The position numbers and the translations under genes are program-made. From Marivirga harenae (GTDB lineage Bacteria > Bacteroidota > Bacteroidia > Cytophagales > Cyclobacteriaceae), in the NCBI RefSeq assembly GCF_030534335.1, contig NZ_CP130565.1, forward strand, positions 379,501 to 443,500: a stretch of 64,000 nucleotides of DNA. Reading direction: 5' to 3'. Shown here piece after piece: positions 45,028-54,241 of this stretch; position 1 is the first letter of the stretch, and every line of letters starts with the position of its first letter. The notes beneath the pieces are model-generated. The model saw nothing but the letters and a program-made list of their open reading frames with translations. It was not told the origin of the DNA and did not search any database.

Positions 45028-46818
45028 ATGTTAAATTTAACAGAAGAACTAAAAGCATTATCACAAAAAGCATTCAAAGCTCTTTTTGAACAGGATTTGG
45101 ATGAACAACATATACAAATCCAGCCTACCAGGAAAGAATTCGAAGGAAGCCACACTTTAGTTTGTTTTCCCTTAGGACGGTTTTCCAAATTAAACCCAGA
45201 GCAAACTGCAAAAGCAATCGGTGAATATATGCAAGAGAATTCAGAGCTGGTCAATAGGTTTAATGTGGTAAAAGGCTTTTTGAATATTGTATTTGCTGAC
45301 AAAGTTTGGTTGCAGTTAGCTTCTGACATAATGAAGACTCCTGATTTTGGCTTTAAAGCTGAAACAGGAAGGGAAGTAATGGTAGAATATTCTTCACCTA
45401 ATACAAACAAACCTTTGCACCTGGGACACTTAAGAAATAATTTCTTGGGTTATTCCGTTGCCCAAATATTGAAAGCAAATGGGAATAAGGTGCATAAGGT
45501 ACAAATCATCAACGATAGAGGAATTCACATTTGCAAATCCATGGTGGCTTGGCAAAAATTTGGTGAAGGTGAAACGCCTGAATCAGCCAAAATGAAAGGC
45601 GATAAACTGGTCGGAAAATATTATGTAATTTTCGACCAAAAGTATAAAGCCCAGATTGCTGAATTGATGGAGGCAGGAAAGACCAAAGAAGAAGCAGAAA
45701 AGGAAGCTCCACTATTGAAAGAAGCTCAAGAAATGCTTTTGAAGTGGGAGCAAAAAGATCCTGAAACCTATGCATTATGGGAAAAAATGAATGGCTGGGT
45801 TTATAAGGGTTTCGAAAACACTTATAAAACCATGGGAGTGGATTTCGATAAACTATACTACGAATCTCAAACTTTCTCCTTAGGTAAAGATGAAGTACTT
45901 CGGGCAGTAAAAGAAGGCCTGGCCTATAAAAAAGAAGATGGATCTGTTTGGATCGACTTAACTGAGGAAGGACTAGATGAAAAGCTGTTACTTAGAAAAG
46001 ACGGAACATCGGTGTATATGACCCAAGATATCGGAACTGCAATTTTAAGGTATAGAGATTTCCCTAAAATTGAACAACAGATTTATACGGTGGGAAATGA
46101 ACAGGAATATCATTTCAAAGTATTATTCATTATTTTGGATAAACTAGGATATGAATGGGCAAAAAGCTGCTATCACTTGTCTTACGGGATGGTCGATTTA
46201 CCTACTGGTAAAATGAAATCTAGAGAGGGTACTGTGGTAGATGCAGATGATTTGATGGAGGATATGTTCGCGACTGCCAAAAGCAGAACTGATGAATTGG
46301 GTAAAATTGACGGTTTCAATGAAGAGGAAGCTCAAGAACTGTATCGTCAATTAGGATTAGGTGCCTTGAAATATTATCTCCTAAAGGTAGACCCAGTGAA
46401 ACGAATGATGTTCAATCCTGAGGAATCTATAGACTTTCAAGGCAATACAGGTCCTTTTATTCAATATGTTCATGCTAGAATATGTGCGATCTTAAGAAAG
46501 GCTGAGCAAATTTGTATTCAGCCTAAAGTCAGTGAAAAGCTGAATTCTCTAGAACCAACTGAAGGTAATGTACTGCAATTGATAGTAGATTTTCCTGCTA
46601 AAGTTGACGAAGCAGCCAGAGAATATGCGCCATCAATAATTGCCAATTACGTTTATGAAGTAGCGAAAGCCTATAATAAATTCTATTCTGAGGTTTCTAT
46701 TTTTAATGAATCTGATCAAGAAGCCCTAGCTTTTAGAATTGGTTTTTCTAGAATCGTAGCTGAAACTATTGAGAAATCAATGAATTTATTGGGTGCTGAA
46801 GTGCCGACAAAAATGTAG
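45028..46818 (+). CDS. argS: Arginyl-tRNA synthetase
   Basis: A 596-residue class I aminoacyl-tRNA synthetase. The HIGH motif appears as HLGH in SSPNTNKPLHLGHLRNN (about 130), and KMSKS is replaced by KMKSREGT (about 394), as in most ArgRS. The N-terminal additional domain (RFNVVKGFLNIVF) and the C-terminal anticodon-binding helical bundle with DALRM-type residues are present. It is 33 bp after ctlX, so tRNA charging and arginine metabolism may share a transcript. It appears complete. Confidence 0.97.
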   Translation: MLNLTEELKALSQKAFKALFEQDLDEQHIQIQPTRKEFEGSHTLVCFPLGRFSKLNPEQTAKAIGEYMQENSELVNRFNVVKGFLNIVFADKVWLQLASDIMKTPDFGFKAETGREVMVEYSSPNTNKPLHLGHLRNNFLGYSVAQILKANGNKVHKVQIINDRGIHICKSMVAWQKFGEGETPESAKMKGDKLVGKYYVIFDQKYKAQIAELMEAGKTKEEAEKEAPLLKEAQEMLLKWEQKDPETYALWEKMNGWVYKGFENTYKTMGVDFDKLYYESQTFSLGKDEVLRAVKEGLAYKKEDGSVWIDLTEEGLDEKLLLRKDGTSVYMTQDIGTAILRYRDFPKIEQQIYTVGNEQEYHFKVLFIILDKLGYEWAKSCYHLSYGMVDLPTGKMKSREGTVVDADDLMEDMFATAKSRTDELGKIDGFNEEEAQELYRQLGLGALKYYLLKVDPVKRMMFNPEESIDFQGNTGPFIQYVHARICAILRKAEQICIQPKVSEKLNSLEPTEGNVLQLIVDFPAKVDEAAREYAPSIIANYVYEVAKAYNKFYSEVSIFNESDQEALAFRIGFSRIVAETIEKSMNLLGAEVPTKM

Positions 46819-47020
46819 AAACAGTTCAGAATAGTAAATAAAAAACTAGCTTGGTATAAGAGGTCGGCCCGAAACTAGTTAAGATGTAAAAATTCGACAA
46901 TATACATAAACTTAAGGACCACTTTTTTAGTTGGTAAAAATCTACAGTTTTCAATTGTCAGTTTGATTATTTTAGCGAAATAAAGCAGAATAAAATAATT
47001 TGTATCTAATATAGCTAAGT

Positions 47021-47545
47021 ATGAACATTCACTATCAAATTCTGTTTCTTTGGCTGAATTTATCTATTTTCACACCATTACAAGAAACTGAAAAACTTAT
47101 GAGTATATACGATTTTCAAGTACAGTCTCTGGAAGGAGAAATGATTGATTTTTCAATGTACAAAGGCAAGAATTTATTAATCGTGAATACAGCATCCGAA
47201 TGTGGCTACACCCCACAATATGCTGATTTACAACAATTACATGAAGAATTTGGCGATGAAGTAACCGTTTTAGGTTTTCCAGCTAATAATTTCGGAGGAC
47301 AAGAGCCTGGGTCTGACCAACAAATCGCCAGCTTTTGTCAGAAAAATTATGGCGTTACTTTCACAATGTTTTCCAAAATGGACGTAATAGGCAAAAATCA
47401 ACACCCTCTTTTCAAATTTCTGAATGATAAGACAGGCAAAGAACCGACTTGGAATTTCTGTAAGTATCTAGTTTTAGCAGGTGGCGAGAAAATTAGTTTC
47501 TATCCTTCATCTGTCAACCCTGGTGAGATTGCTGAAAAACTATAA
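47021..47545 (+). CDS. Glutathione peroxidase family thiol peroxidase
   Basis: A 174-residue peroxidase of the GPx family. Motifs: LIVNTASECGYTPQY with the peroxidatic Cys (about 61), LGFPANNFGGQEPGS, and WNFCKYLV with the Trp-Asn-Phe triad. It is the cysteine (not selenocysteine) type, so thioredoxin is the probable reductant. The N-terminal hydrophobic stretch (YQILFLWLNLSIFTPLQ) may be a signal peptide placing it in the periplasm; a start at 47099 (MSIYDFQ) would make it cytoplasmic. menA follows after 2 bp. Confidence 0.93.
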   Translation: MNIHYQILFLWLNLSIFTPLQETEKLMSIYDFQVQSLEGEMIDFSMYKGKNLLIVNTASECGYTPQYADLQQLHEEFGDEVTVLGFPANNFGGQEPGSDQQIASFCQKNYGVTFTMFSKMDVIGKNQHPLFKFLNDKTGKEPTWNFCKYLVLAGGEKISFYPSSVNPGEIAEKL

Positions 47546-47547
47546 AT

Positions 47548-48444
47548 ATGCTCAAAAATTGGTTAGAAGCCTTTAGGCTAAGGACTTTACCATTGGCTTT
47601 ATCATGTATTGGAATGGGTAGTTTCTTAGCTGCCTTTTATGGTCAATTCAGTTTAGCTGTTTGTATACTAAGTTTAACTACGACCCTTTTTCTTCAAATA
47701 CTTTCTAACTTAGCTAATGATTACGGAGACAGCATACATGGCGCTGATAGTGCAGACAGAGAAGGTCCCAAAAGAAGTGTCCAAAGCGGAAGTATTTCTT
47801 CTAAGGCTATGTTCAATTCAATTGTAGTCTTTACCGCATTATCTTTCATAAGCGGCATAATGCTTCTGTATTTTTCAGTGGGAATTGGTAGTTCAACATT
47901 TTATGTTTTTCTGGGCCTAGGTTTAGCGGCAATCGCTGCAGCCATTGCCTATACTAATGGAAAAAGGCCTTATGGTTATAGTGGATTGGGCGATATTTCT
48001 GTGTTTCTTTTCTTTGGCATATTAGGTGTTTGCGGGACTTATTTCCTTCATGCACAAAGTTTTGAAGCCTTAATTTTATTACCTGCGGCTAGTTGTGGAT
48101 TATTTGCTACTGGCGTTTTGAATATAAATAATATAAGAGATATTAAATCAGATAAAGCTGCTGGAAAAAACAGTATCCCTGTTCGGATCGGAATGGATAA
48201 GGCTAAAGTTTATCATGGCCTCATTATCATCAGTGGTTTAATCTCCTCAATTATTTTTTTACTATTAACAAACAATTACAAAACTATACTTTACCTGTTT
48301 TTTTGTTATTTCTTATTTGGAAAGCATTTATCAAACATGTATAAAGCAAATACTTCACAGGAATTTGATCCACAGCTTAAAATTTTAGCTTTGTCTACTT
48401 TGCTATTTGTAATTTTATTTGGAATCTCAATTTTAGACTTGTAA
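47548..48444 (+). CDS. menA: 1,4-dihydroxy-2-naphthoate polyprenyltransferase
   Basis: A 298-residue UbiA-family membrane enzyme that attaches the prenyl tail in menaquinone synthesis. It shows about eight helices and the two Asp motifs: NLANDYGDSIHGADSADREGP (about 53-73) and NNIRDIKSDKAAGKNSIPVRIG (about 192-213). These spellings are diagnostic for MenA. It lies 2 bp after the GPx gene. Menaquinone links SdhCAB and the cbb3 oxidase in this window. Confidence 0.95.
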   Translation: MLKNWLEAFRLRTLPLALSCIGMGSFLAAFYGQFSLAVCILSLTTTLFLQILSNLANDYGDSIHGADSADREGPKRSVQSGSISSKAMFNSIVVFTALSFISGIMLLYFSVGIGSSTFYVFLGLGLAAIAAAIAYTNGKRPYGYSGLGDISVFLFFGILGVCGTYFLHAQSFEALILLPAASCGLFATGVLNINNIRDIKSDKAAGKNSIPVRIGMDKAKVYHGLIIISGLISSIIFLLLTNNYKTILYLFFCYFLFGKHLSNMYKANTSQEFDPQLKILALSTLLFVILFGISILDL

Positions 48445-48526
48445 GACATAATTCATAGCACTTTTTTAATCGTTTTAAGATAAGATTCGTATATTTAATT
48501 GAACAACTAAAGAAAACTATATCACT

Positions 48527-49372
48527 ATGAAAAAAATATTGGTTCCAACCGACTTTTCAGACCAAGCTAAATACGCACTGAAATTAGCAGTAGAAATTGC
48601 CAAAAAAACTGATGCTGAATTAATACTATTACACGTTGTTGAAATTCCAGGCCAAACATCTTTCAATACTATGGGGGAAGCCACTAATGTGGATGGTATG
48701 GAAGGAGTATTCGTCATGAAAATGATTGAACTCGGAAAGAAAAAATTGAAGGCCCTTAAAGAAGATGAATTGCTAGAGGGCGTTAATCTAAACACCGAAT
48801 TAAAGGCTGGAAACACCTATTATAATATTTCATCAATTGTAAATGAATATGAGCCCGATATGATTATAATGGGAACTAGTGGTAGTAGTGGCGTTGATGA
48901 AATTCTAATTGGTTCTAATGCTGAAAAAGTAGTAAGAAATGCTAAGTGTCCAGTGCTAACATTAAAAGAGGAAATTAGTTTGGCTAATATTGACAACATT
49001 GTGTTTGCAAGTGCTCTAAAGAATGATGACAAGGAATTAGCTTCCAAATTAAAGGAAATTGCACATCTCTCTTATGCTAAGATACACTTGCTGAAAGTCA
49101 ATACCCCAAATAATTTCGAATCGTCTGCCGTAACAGGCAAGCGAATGGATGAGTACATGAAGAAAATAGGCTTAGAGGCTGAAAAGCATATTCATAATGG
49201 AATCAATGAGGAAGAAGGAATTTTAGAATTTGCTAAAGAGAAAAATGTTGATTTGATAGCAATGGGCACGCACGGAAGAAAAGGGCTGATGCACCTTTTA
49301 AGCGGAAGTATAGCTGAAGACGTAGTAAATCATTCTAAAAGACCAGTTTTAACTTTGAAAATAGCTGATTAA
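48527..49372 (+). CDS. Tandem universal stress protein
   Basis: A 281-residue protein with two UspA domains (about 1-147 and 153-281). Each starts with a typical strand (KKILVPTDFSDQAKYAL in the first) and ends with a nucleotide-binding G-2x-G-9x-G-S/T motif: GTSGSSGVDEILIGSNAEKVV in part in the first and GTHGRKGLMHLLSGSIAEDV in the second. It is cytoplasmic. Tandem Usp proteins are common in Bacteroidota and are usually linked to stress or stationary phase. A long symmetrical terminator follows. Confidence 0.93.
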   Translation: MKKILVPTDFSDQAKYALKLAVEIAKKTDAELILLHVVEIPGQTSFNTMGEATNVDGMEGVFVMKMIELGKKKLKALKEDELLEGVNLNTELKAGNTYYNISSIVNEYEPDMIIMGTSGSSGVDEILIGSNAEKVVRNAKCPVLTLKEEISLANIDNIVFASALKNDDKELASKLKEIAHLSYAKIHLLKVNTPNNFESSAVTGKRMDEYMKKIGLEAEKHIHNGINEEEGILEFAKEKNVDLIAMGTHGRKGLMHLLSGSIAEDVVNHSKRPVLTLKIAD

Positions 49373-49391
49373 ATTAAAAAATTGTTTTAGT

Positions 49392-49430
49392 AAAAAAGGC
49401 TTAGGTGATTAATCACCTAAGCCTTTTTTT
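49392..49430. terminator. Bidirectional terminator
   Basis: A perfect palindrome centred at 49410/49411 with GGCTTAGGTGATT / AATCACCTAAGCC arms flanked by A-run and T-run. It serves the Usp gene on the left and the leftward barrel-protein gene on the right. Confidence 0.92.
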
Positions 49431-49455
49431 GTAGCCTCGTTAGTCAAAAACAAAT

Positions 49456-50586
49456 TTACGGACTCACAAAACTTATAGAGAAGTTAAAGTATGGTGCAGG
49501 TCCCAATGAATTTCTCATCGAAAAAGGAGCCTCCCCTGCAATACCAAACACTCTTAAAGTTTCTGCACCATCATCCAAATAATCTGCATCATAAGAGTAA
49601 TCAATCCTTACACCTGCTTGCACTGACCACCAAAAAAATCCTACTAGCCTCCTTTGGTATTCAAGCCTCGCCTTGATTTCGCCTCTTCGGATTTCAAAAC
49701 TACTAATTTCACCAGCAGTTGGGTTAGATAAACCTCCAATTCGGTAGCTTCCGCCTTCCAATTCAAAGCCTGCCAACAACAGGTTAGTTTGATTAATACT
49801 ATATCGGTAAAATGCCCTTGCGGGTAATAGCGCCTCAATTCCCCATTTTCGGTTTTGTGATGTGTAATTATAGAGTATGATCGGAACGTAGTTAGGAGCA
49901 CCTACCCGATACGTTCTACTAATACCCAATGCCCACTGTAATCTATCGTGAGGTCGCTTACCAAATAAAGCAGCCGCAGAGTATCTCAAATATTGGTCTC
50001 CCAAATCACTTAAACTGTAATCACCACTCATATCAGCCTGTGCTTGCAACAACATAAAAGTTGTTTCATTAAAGGGCTTATATAATGTAGTAAATAGGCC
50101 AGTGGTATGTAAACTTCTCCCATTTAGTTGTTCTCTTAGGCCTCCTTCTTCAGCTCCAATATCATCCTGAAAGCGATATGCAGACTGCATATAATTCATT
50201 CCCATCTGCCAAATGAAAGAATTCGTAGATATCACCGGAATATTAGCGCTAATTCTTAAGCCTCCAGTGTAACCGATTCGACCCTCCTCAGCTAAATTAT
50301 TATCAATAGCTTCTTTACGATCCTGATCAAAAGCATAGGCATCCTTTTCGATATTTGAATAGCTGAAATCATAGGGAAATTGCTGTTCGTAACCTATCGT
50401 AATGAACTTCGCAGGACTCAATCCCACTATCTTAGCATTCGCATAAGATTTAGTCTGTCCACCAGCATATTCTACTTCGCCATACGCGTCCCAATCAATC
50501 TCTTCCTCTTCTCCTTCTTCTTGTGCTTTCACAAATGATGTCGAGAGTACAAAAAAAAGCACAGTTAATAAAGATAAGTGTTTCAT
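49456..50586 (-). CDS. Predicted outer-membrane beta-barrel protein
   Basis: A 376-residue protein with a signal peptide (LSLLTVLFFVLSTSFVKAQ), a very acidic short linker (EEGEEEEIDWD) and a body of alternating amphipathic strands ending in FNFSISFV-P. Many strands have the aromatic girdles of a barrel (for example GIEALLPARAFYRYS, RLEYQRRLVGFFWWSVQAGVRIDY). DUF6268-like barrels of Bacteroidota look similar, but I do not claim the family. It is last of a three-gene leftward unit with a DUF2147 protein and a lipoprotein. Confidence 0.65.
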   Translation of the reverse strand: MKHLSLLTVLFFVLSTSFVKAQEEGEEEEIDWDAYGEVEYAGGQTKSYANAKIVGLSPAKFITIGYEQQFPYDFSYSNIEKDAYAFDQDRKEAIDNNLAEEGRIGYTGGLRISANIPVISTNSFIWQMGMNYMQSAYRFQDDIGAEEGGLREQLNGRSLHTTGLFTTLYKPFNETTFMLLQAQADMSGDYSLSDLGDQYLRYSAAALFGKRPHDRLQWALGISRTYRVGAPNYVPIILYNYTSQNRKWGIEALLPARAFYRYSINQTNLLLAGFELEGGSYRIGGLSNPTAGEISSFEIRRGEIKARLEYQRRLVGFFWWSVQAGVRIDYSYDADYLDDGAETLRVFGIAGEAPFSMRNSLGPAPYFNFSISFVSP

Positions 50587-50607
50587 AATTCTTGTATAGA
50601 CCTTTAT

Positions 50608-51072
50608 TTATTTCTTAATAATTAGGCGCTTCCACACATCTGTCCGGCCAAAGGTTTTCATTCCAATGTAACCGCGGATGTCAAGGGTATTATCATCTTT
50701 CAGTGTAATTTCACTGCTGTAGGTGTTCCCGTTTTCAGGATCATAAATAGTCCCTTCCGTCCAAACTCCATCGCCTTGATATTCGAAATCTTTCAGCATC
50801 CGATAGCCTCTAAGCGGAGCTGAATGCATAGATTCATCGGGATTATTTTTATCCAGTTTTGGCTCTCCAGTTTCAGGATCGTTAGGTTCCTTCAGCCAAA
50901 CAATTCGACCGTAGTATTTATCAGCTATCTTATCAATTTTGATTCTTGCCTTCCCATGACTTGGCTCCCAAACTCCGATCAGAGCATCTCCATCCTTGGC
51001 CTCTTGAGCTTGAATAGGACTTGAAACGTATATTGCTGATACTGCTAGTAAAACTATAATTAACTTTTTCAT
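50608..51072 (-). CDS. DUF2147 family secreted protein
   Basis: A 154-residue exported protein (signal KKLIIVLLAVSAIYVSSPIQA) with the DUF2147 fold. The typical start is GDALIGVWEPSHGKARIKI, then YYGRIVWLKEPNDPETGEP, LRGYRMLKDFEYQGDGVW and the final LDIRGYIGMKTFGRTDVWKR. DUF2147 proteins are small lipocalin-like periplasmic proteins without a settled role. It lies between a lipoprotein gene and a barrel protein gene, 11 and 21 bp away. Confidence 0.9.
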   Translation of the reverse strand: MKKLIIVLLAVSAIYVSSPIQAQEAKDGDALIGVWEPSHGKARIKIDKIADKYYGRIVWLKEPNDPETGEPKLDKNNPDESMHSAPLRGYRMLKDFEYQGDGVWTEGTIYDPENGNTYSSEITLKDDNTLDIRGYIGMKTFGRTDVWKRLIIKK

Positions 51073-51083
51073 ACAAATTTTAT

Positions 51084-51569
51084 CTATTGTTTAACTTCTA
51101 CTTCAAATTCTATTTGAGCCTTTATTGAAAAACCACTAGAAGGTTCTTCTTTTAAATTCACATCTGCTACAAACGTAATCTCGTCTTGTTTTAACAGCGC
51201 CACTAAATTCTCTTGCTCGTCTGCGATTGACATTTCAAATGAACTCAGGTTTGTCTCGACAGGATTAAGTACAGCTACTCTTTGCATGTCAGTGCCCGAG
51301 GCTGCTAACTGCATTATGATTCCTTCCAACAGATCCGACTTTTTCGGTTTTTCCATCTCTACCCTAATAGCTTTCACTTTGGCATTCCTTATATTGTTAA
51401 TATCAATCCCATCTAAGTCGACCTGCCAAATACCTGTAAGCGTGTTAGAGCCTTCCATTGGATATTCTTCCGACATTTCTACTGCTATAGATGATATTTT
51501 CTTTGTCTCGGTATCGCTACAAGAAAACAACAAAACTAAAATCGAACTAAGAATTAATGCTTTTTTCAT
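51084..51569 (-). CDS. Lipoprotein of unknown function
   Basis: Start chosen at 51569 (MKKALILSS), four codons after the first possible ATG at 51581, because it gives a standard signal. The lipobox is LLFSC, so the protein is a lipoprotein of about 143 mature residues. The body is strand-rich (LTGIWQVDLDGIDI, KVKAIRVEMEK, GFSIKAQIEFEVEVKQ) and looks like a small beta-sandwich. No family is recognised. It is the first gene of the leftward unit with DUF2147 and the barrel protein. Confidence 0.65.
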   Translation of the reverse strand: MKKALILSSILVLLFSCSDTETKKISSIAVEMSEEYPMEGSNTLTGIWQVDLDGIDINNIRNAKVKAIRVEMEKPKKSDLLEGIIMQLAASGTDMQRVAVLNPVETNLSSFEMSIADEQENLVALLKQDEITFVADVNLKEEPSSGFSIKAQIEFEVEVKQ

Positions 51570-51581
51570 ATATACTTCCAT

Positions 51582-51948
51582 TTATACATCTTTCAGATTA
51601 CATATAATATTCAAATGGAAAATTATATAATTATAACTTACAATTTCGATTTTAGCTTTATGAAATTTTGTTATAATAGATATAACAAAATATTATGTTA
51701 GATGCTAATTGGATGAGCCGAGCCTTGCTAAGGTAGCCAGAGATGAGGCGCAGGTAAATAATAATAGCTTTCAAGAGCAATTAATTTCTATTTCATTCAC
51801 TGCTCTAGAGGAGTTAAGGCAATCAATAATATTGCTGTTTGTTATACAATCACTTTCGCCCGTCCATCTTAAATTATATACTTACATAATATAGACAACA
51901 GCTTAGAAGTTACTTATACAACTCGCTGGTCAACCCACAAGTCGCATA
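51582..51948. other. Intergenic stretch without a convincing gene
   Basis: 367 bp between divergent genes. It contains the perfect palindrome described separately and a 61-codon TTG-started frame (51709-51894) with no family resemblance or signal. Base composition is AT-rich except for 51712-51755. I find no clear promoter or RNA gene. Confidence 0.5.
51665..51691. repeat. Perfect 11-bp inverted repeat
   Basis: ATTTTGTTATA (51665-51675) and TATAACAAAAT (51681-51691) pair fully around a 5-base loop. It has the look of a regulator-binding dyad rather than a terminator; it lies about 95 bp upstream of the lipoprotein gene. Confidence 0.6.
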
Positions 51949-52668
51949 ATGAAAAATCTGCTAAGCTTTATACTACTTTCTTGTACAATTCATGAATCAT
52001 ACTCACAACATATTACCGGGATCATCCAATCTGAAGAAGACGGCTTAGGAATTGAAGGTGCCCATATTGTCAACATTAGCAAAAACTTGATGGCCATTTC
52101 CTCTGAATTAGGAAATTTTAGAATTGAAGGTGAAACCGCTGATACTTTAATGGTAAGCAACATTAATTATGTTTCAAAACAATTCATCTATTACGGAAAC
52201 GATAAAGTCTCCATACTATTAAAACCAAATCTAATTCAACTTGAAGAGGTGATTGTTAGCAACCTACCTAAAACTGCAAACGACTTTCGTAAAAAATTAA
52301 TTGCAATGCCTATGCAGCACAATGATCAATTCATTCCCTTTGGCGTAACGCCAGGAAAAGCTCGGTCTGAGATCCCTCCGCTTTACGATCGAGATATTAG
52401 CGGTATAAAATATAAGTTTAGCGGAAAACGTACTAAGGAAAAAGTTAAATACTATAGGATTAAAGCTGATCTTGACGACTCAATTATTAGAAATAAAAAA
52501 TACAACAGGGAATTAGTTGCTTCACTTACAGGATTGGAAGTAGTCGAATTAACCAGTTTTATAAATTATATGAAATTAAGCAAGTATTTCTTGGATAGCT
52601 CTTCAGCATATGAAATTGCCGAAAGAATCAAAGAGGAATTTGAAGAGTATCAGGCGGTAAAAAATTAG
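51949..52668 (+). CDS. Secreted CarboxypepD_reg-like domain protein
   Basis: A 239-residue exported protein (signal KNLLSFILLSCTIHESYSQ) with an N-terminal beta-sandwich of the carboxypeptidase regulatory type (ITGIIQSEEDGLGIEGAHIVNISKNLMAISSELGNFRI). The usual Bacteroidota continuation follows: DTLMVSNINYVSKQF, then VSILLKPNLIQLEEVIVSN. No TonB barrel follows. The C-terminal half is helical and charged. Such proteins are common envelope proteins of unclear role. About 295 bp without a visible gene (52669-52963) separate it from the next operon. Confidence 0.82.
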   Translation: MKNLLSFILLSCTIHESYSQHITGIIQSEEDGLGIEGAHIVNISKNLMAISSELGNFRIEGETADTLMVSNINYVSKQFIYYGNDKVSILLKPNLIQLEEVIVSNLPKTANDFRKKLIAMPMQHNDQFIPFGVTPGKARSEIPPLYDRDISGIKYKFSGKRTKEKVKYYRIKADLDDSIIRNKKYNRELVASLTGLEVVELTSFINYMKLSKYFLDSSSAYEIAERIKEEFEEYQAVKN

Positions 52669-52963
52669 AACTGAAAGTATGGAAAACATCTCAATTGAAT
52701 TAAGCATAGAAATGTTTGCTAAAAGATCAATCAGTTAAATAGAGGTACTATTAAATTATAGGTCTACACCTAGATTATATACATCAGTAAAATTTTCAAA
52801 TTGAAATATGATTTATTAGTGGAATAAATTACATTTACTTAGTTGAAATCAGGCCTATTTGATTAGTCATAAAAAAATAAACATCAAATAGAATATTTTA
52901 TATACAATTATTCTTGAACCAGTAGTCTTAGATTTTTACGTAAACGAACCAACATATCGACTT

Positions 52964-54241
52964 ATGTCTTCATCTAGCAAAAGAACCCAAAAGGCACTCC
53001 AAACCTTAAATATGCTCCATGACATTCCAGAGCTGATAAAAAAGGTGAAGAATAAATCAGGAACTGTAGAAGACCATCAGTATTTCCCTATTGAATTCCC
53101 AGTAAGCGATGAAGGCTCTTCAAAAAGAAAAGCCTTCATCAAAGATTATTTACAGCGAAATCCTGAAAATTTATTTCAAGAAAGCGAGAAGATTACCGCA
53201 GAAGATTTCAGGGGAAATATTGAAAATTTTATAGGCTGCATTCAGCTTCCAACCGGAATGATAGGCCCACTGAGAGTAGTGGGATCAGTAGCTCAAGGCG
53301 ATTTTTATGTCCCGCTTGCTACAACCGAAGGTGCCTTAGTAGCTTCTTACCAAAGAGGGGCAAAAGCATGTACGCTGGCTGGAGGCGCTACATCTATTTG
53401 CCTAATTGAATCGGTCAAAAGATCTCCTGTTTTTAAATTTGATAATCTAGGAGATTTGGGCAGCTTTTTGGTTTGGTTTTATGAGCAAACTGCTCATTTC
53501 CATAAGTTAGTCCAAAAAAGTAGTCGATTTGCTCAATTGCAGGATATAAGCTCCAATATAGAAGGCAACCACCTCATTTTGACTTTTGAATTTGAAACGG
53601 GTGATGCATCAGGACAGAATATGGTAACCATTTGTACGGATCATATTTGCCAATTCATTTTAGCAAATAGTCCTATTAAACCTCTTAAATGGTACGTAGA
53701 AGGCAACTACTCCGGAGATAAAAAAGCTACTTCTCTATCATTCTCGAGTGTAAGGGGCAAAAAAGTTACAACGGAAATTACCTTGCCAGAGTCTATAGTT
53801 AGAGATGTACTGAAGAGCAGCCCGAAAGAGATGGAAGAATATTGGAAAACCTCCACCTTGGGAACCATTCAAAGTGGTGCCATTGGGGCGCAAGGTCATT
53901 ATGCCAATGGTCTAACAGCCCTGTTTTTAGCAACAGGTCAGGATGTTGCATGCATTGCAGAAGCCGCAGTTGGCGTGACGCGAATGGAGGTAAATGAAAG
54001 TGGCAATTTGTATGCTAGTGTCACTTTACCTAATTTAATTGTAGGTACCATTGGAGGCGGAACCGGTCTGCCTACTCAAAAAGAGTGCTTAGAATTAATG
54101 GACTGCTATGGAGAAGGTAAGGCTAGAAAATTTGCTGAAATCTGTGGTGCTGTTGTTTTAGCTGGAGAATTATCTATTGCGGCCGCACTATCGGTTGGTC
54201 ATTTTACAGCTGCGCACCAAAAACTAGGAAGAACAAAATGA
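52964..54241 (+). CDS. HMG-CoA reductase (class I-type)
   Basis: A 425-residue reductase that in known members makes mevalonate from HMG-CoA. Class I spellings are seen: ENFIGCIQLPTGMIGPL, PLATTEGALVASYQRG with the catalytic Glu (about 124), DASGQNM, the catalytic Lys in VEGNYSGDKKATS (about 254), the Asp in FLATGQDVA (about 328), GTIGGGTGLPTQ, and a C-terminal His in FTAAHQKLGR. So all four catalytic residues appear kept. Typical class I enzymes have GQDxAQN; here the Gln-Asn are replaced (GQDVACIAE). It heads an eight-gene operon and overlaps the UbiA gene by 4 nt. No other mevalonate genes are in view, so pathway supply or a special substrate are both possible. Confidence 0.88.
   Translation: MSSSSKRTQKALQTLNMLHDIPELIKKVKNKSGTVEDHQYFPIEFPVSDEGSSKRKAFIKDYLQRNPENLFQESEKITAEDFRGNIENFIGCIQLPTGMIGPLRVVGSVAQGDFYVPLATTEGALVASYQRGAKACTLAGGATSICLIESVKRSPVFKFDNLGDLGSFLVWFYEQTAHFHKLVQKSSRFAQLQDISSNIEGNHLILTFEFETGDASGQNMVTICTDHICQFILANSPIKPLKWYVEGNYSGDKKATSLSFSSVRGKKVTTEITLPESIVRDVLKSSPKEMEEYWKTSTLGTIQSGAIGAQGHYANGLTALFLATGQDVACIAEAAVGVTRMEVNESGNLYASVTLPNLIVGTIGGGTGLPTQKECLELMDCYGEGKARKFAEICGAVVLAGELSIAAALSVGHFTAAHQKLGRTK

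Noticed and set aside
46843-46880. AACTAG...CTAGTT inverted repeat as argS terminator
   Set aside because: Arms of only six bases with a loop above 20 bases and no T-run; too weak to claim.
51709-51894. 61-codon frame as a small gene
   Set aside because: TTG start, no signal or family resemblance, and no coding character different from the surroundings.
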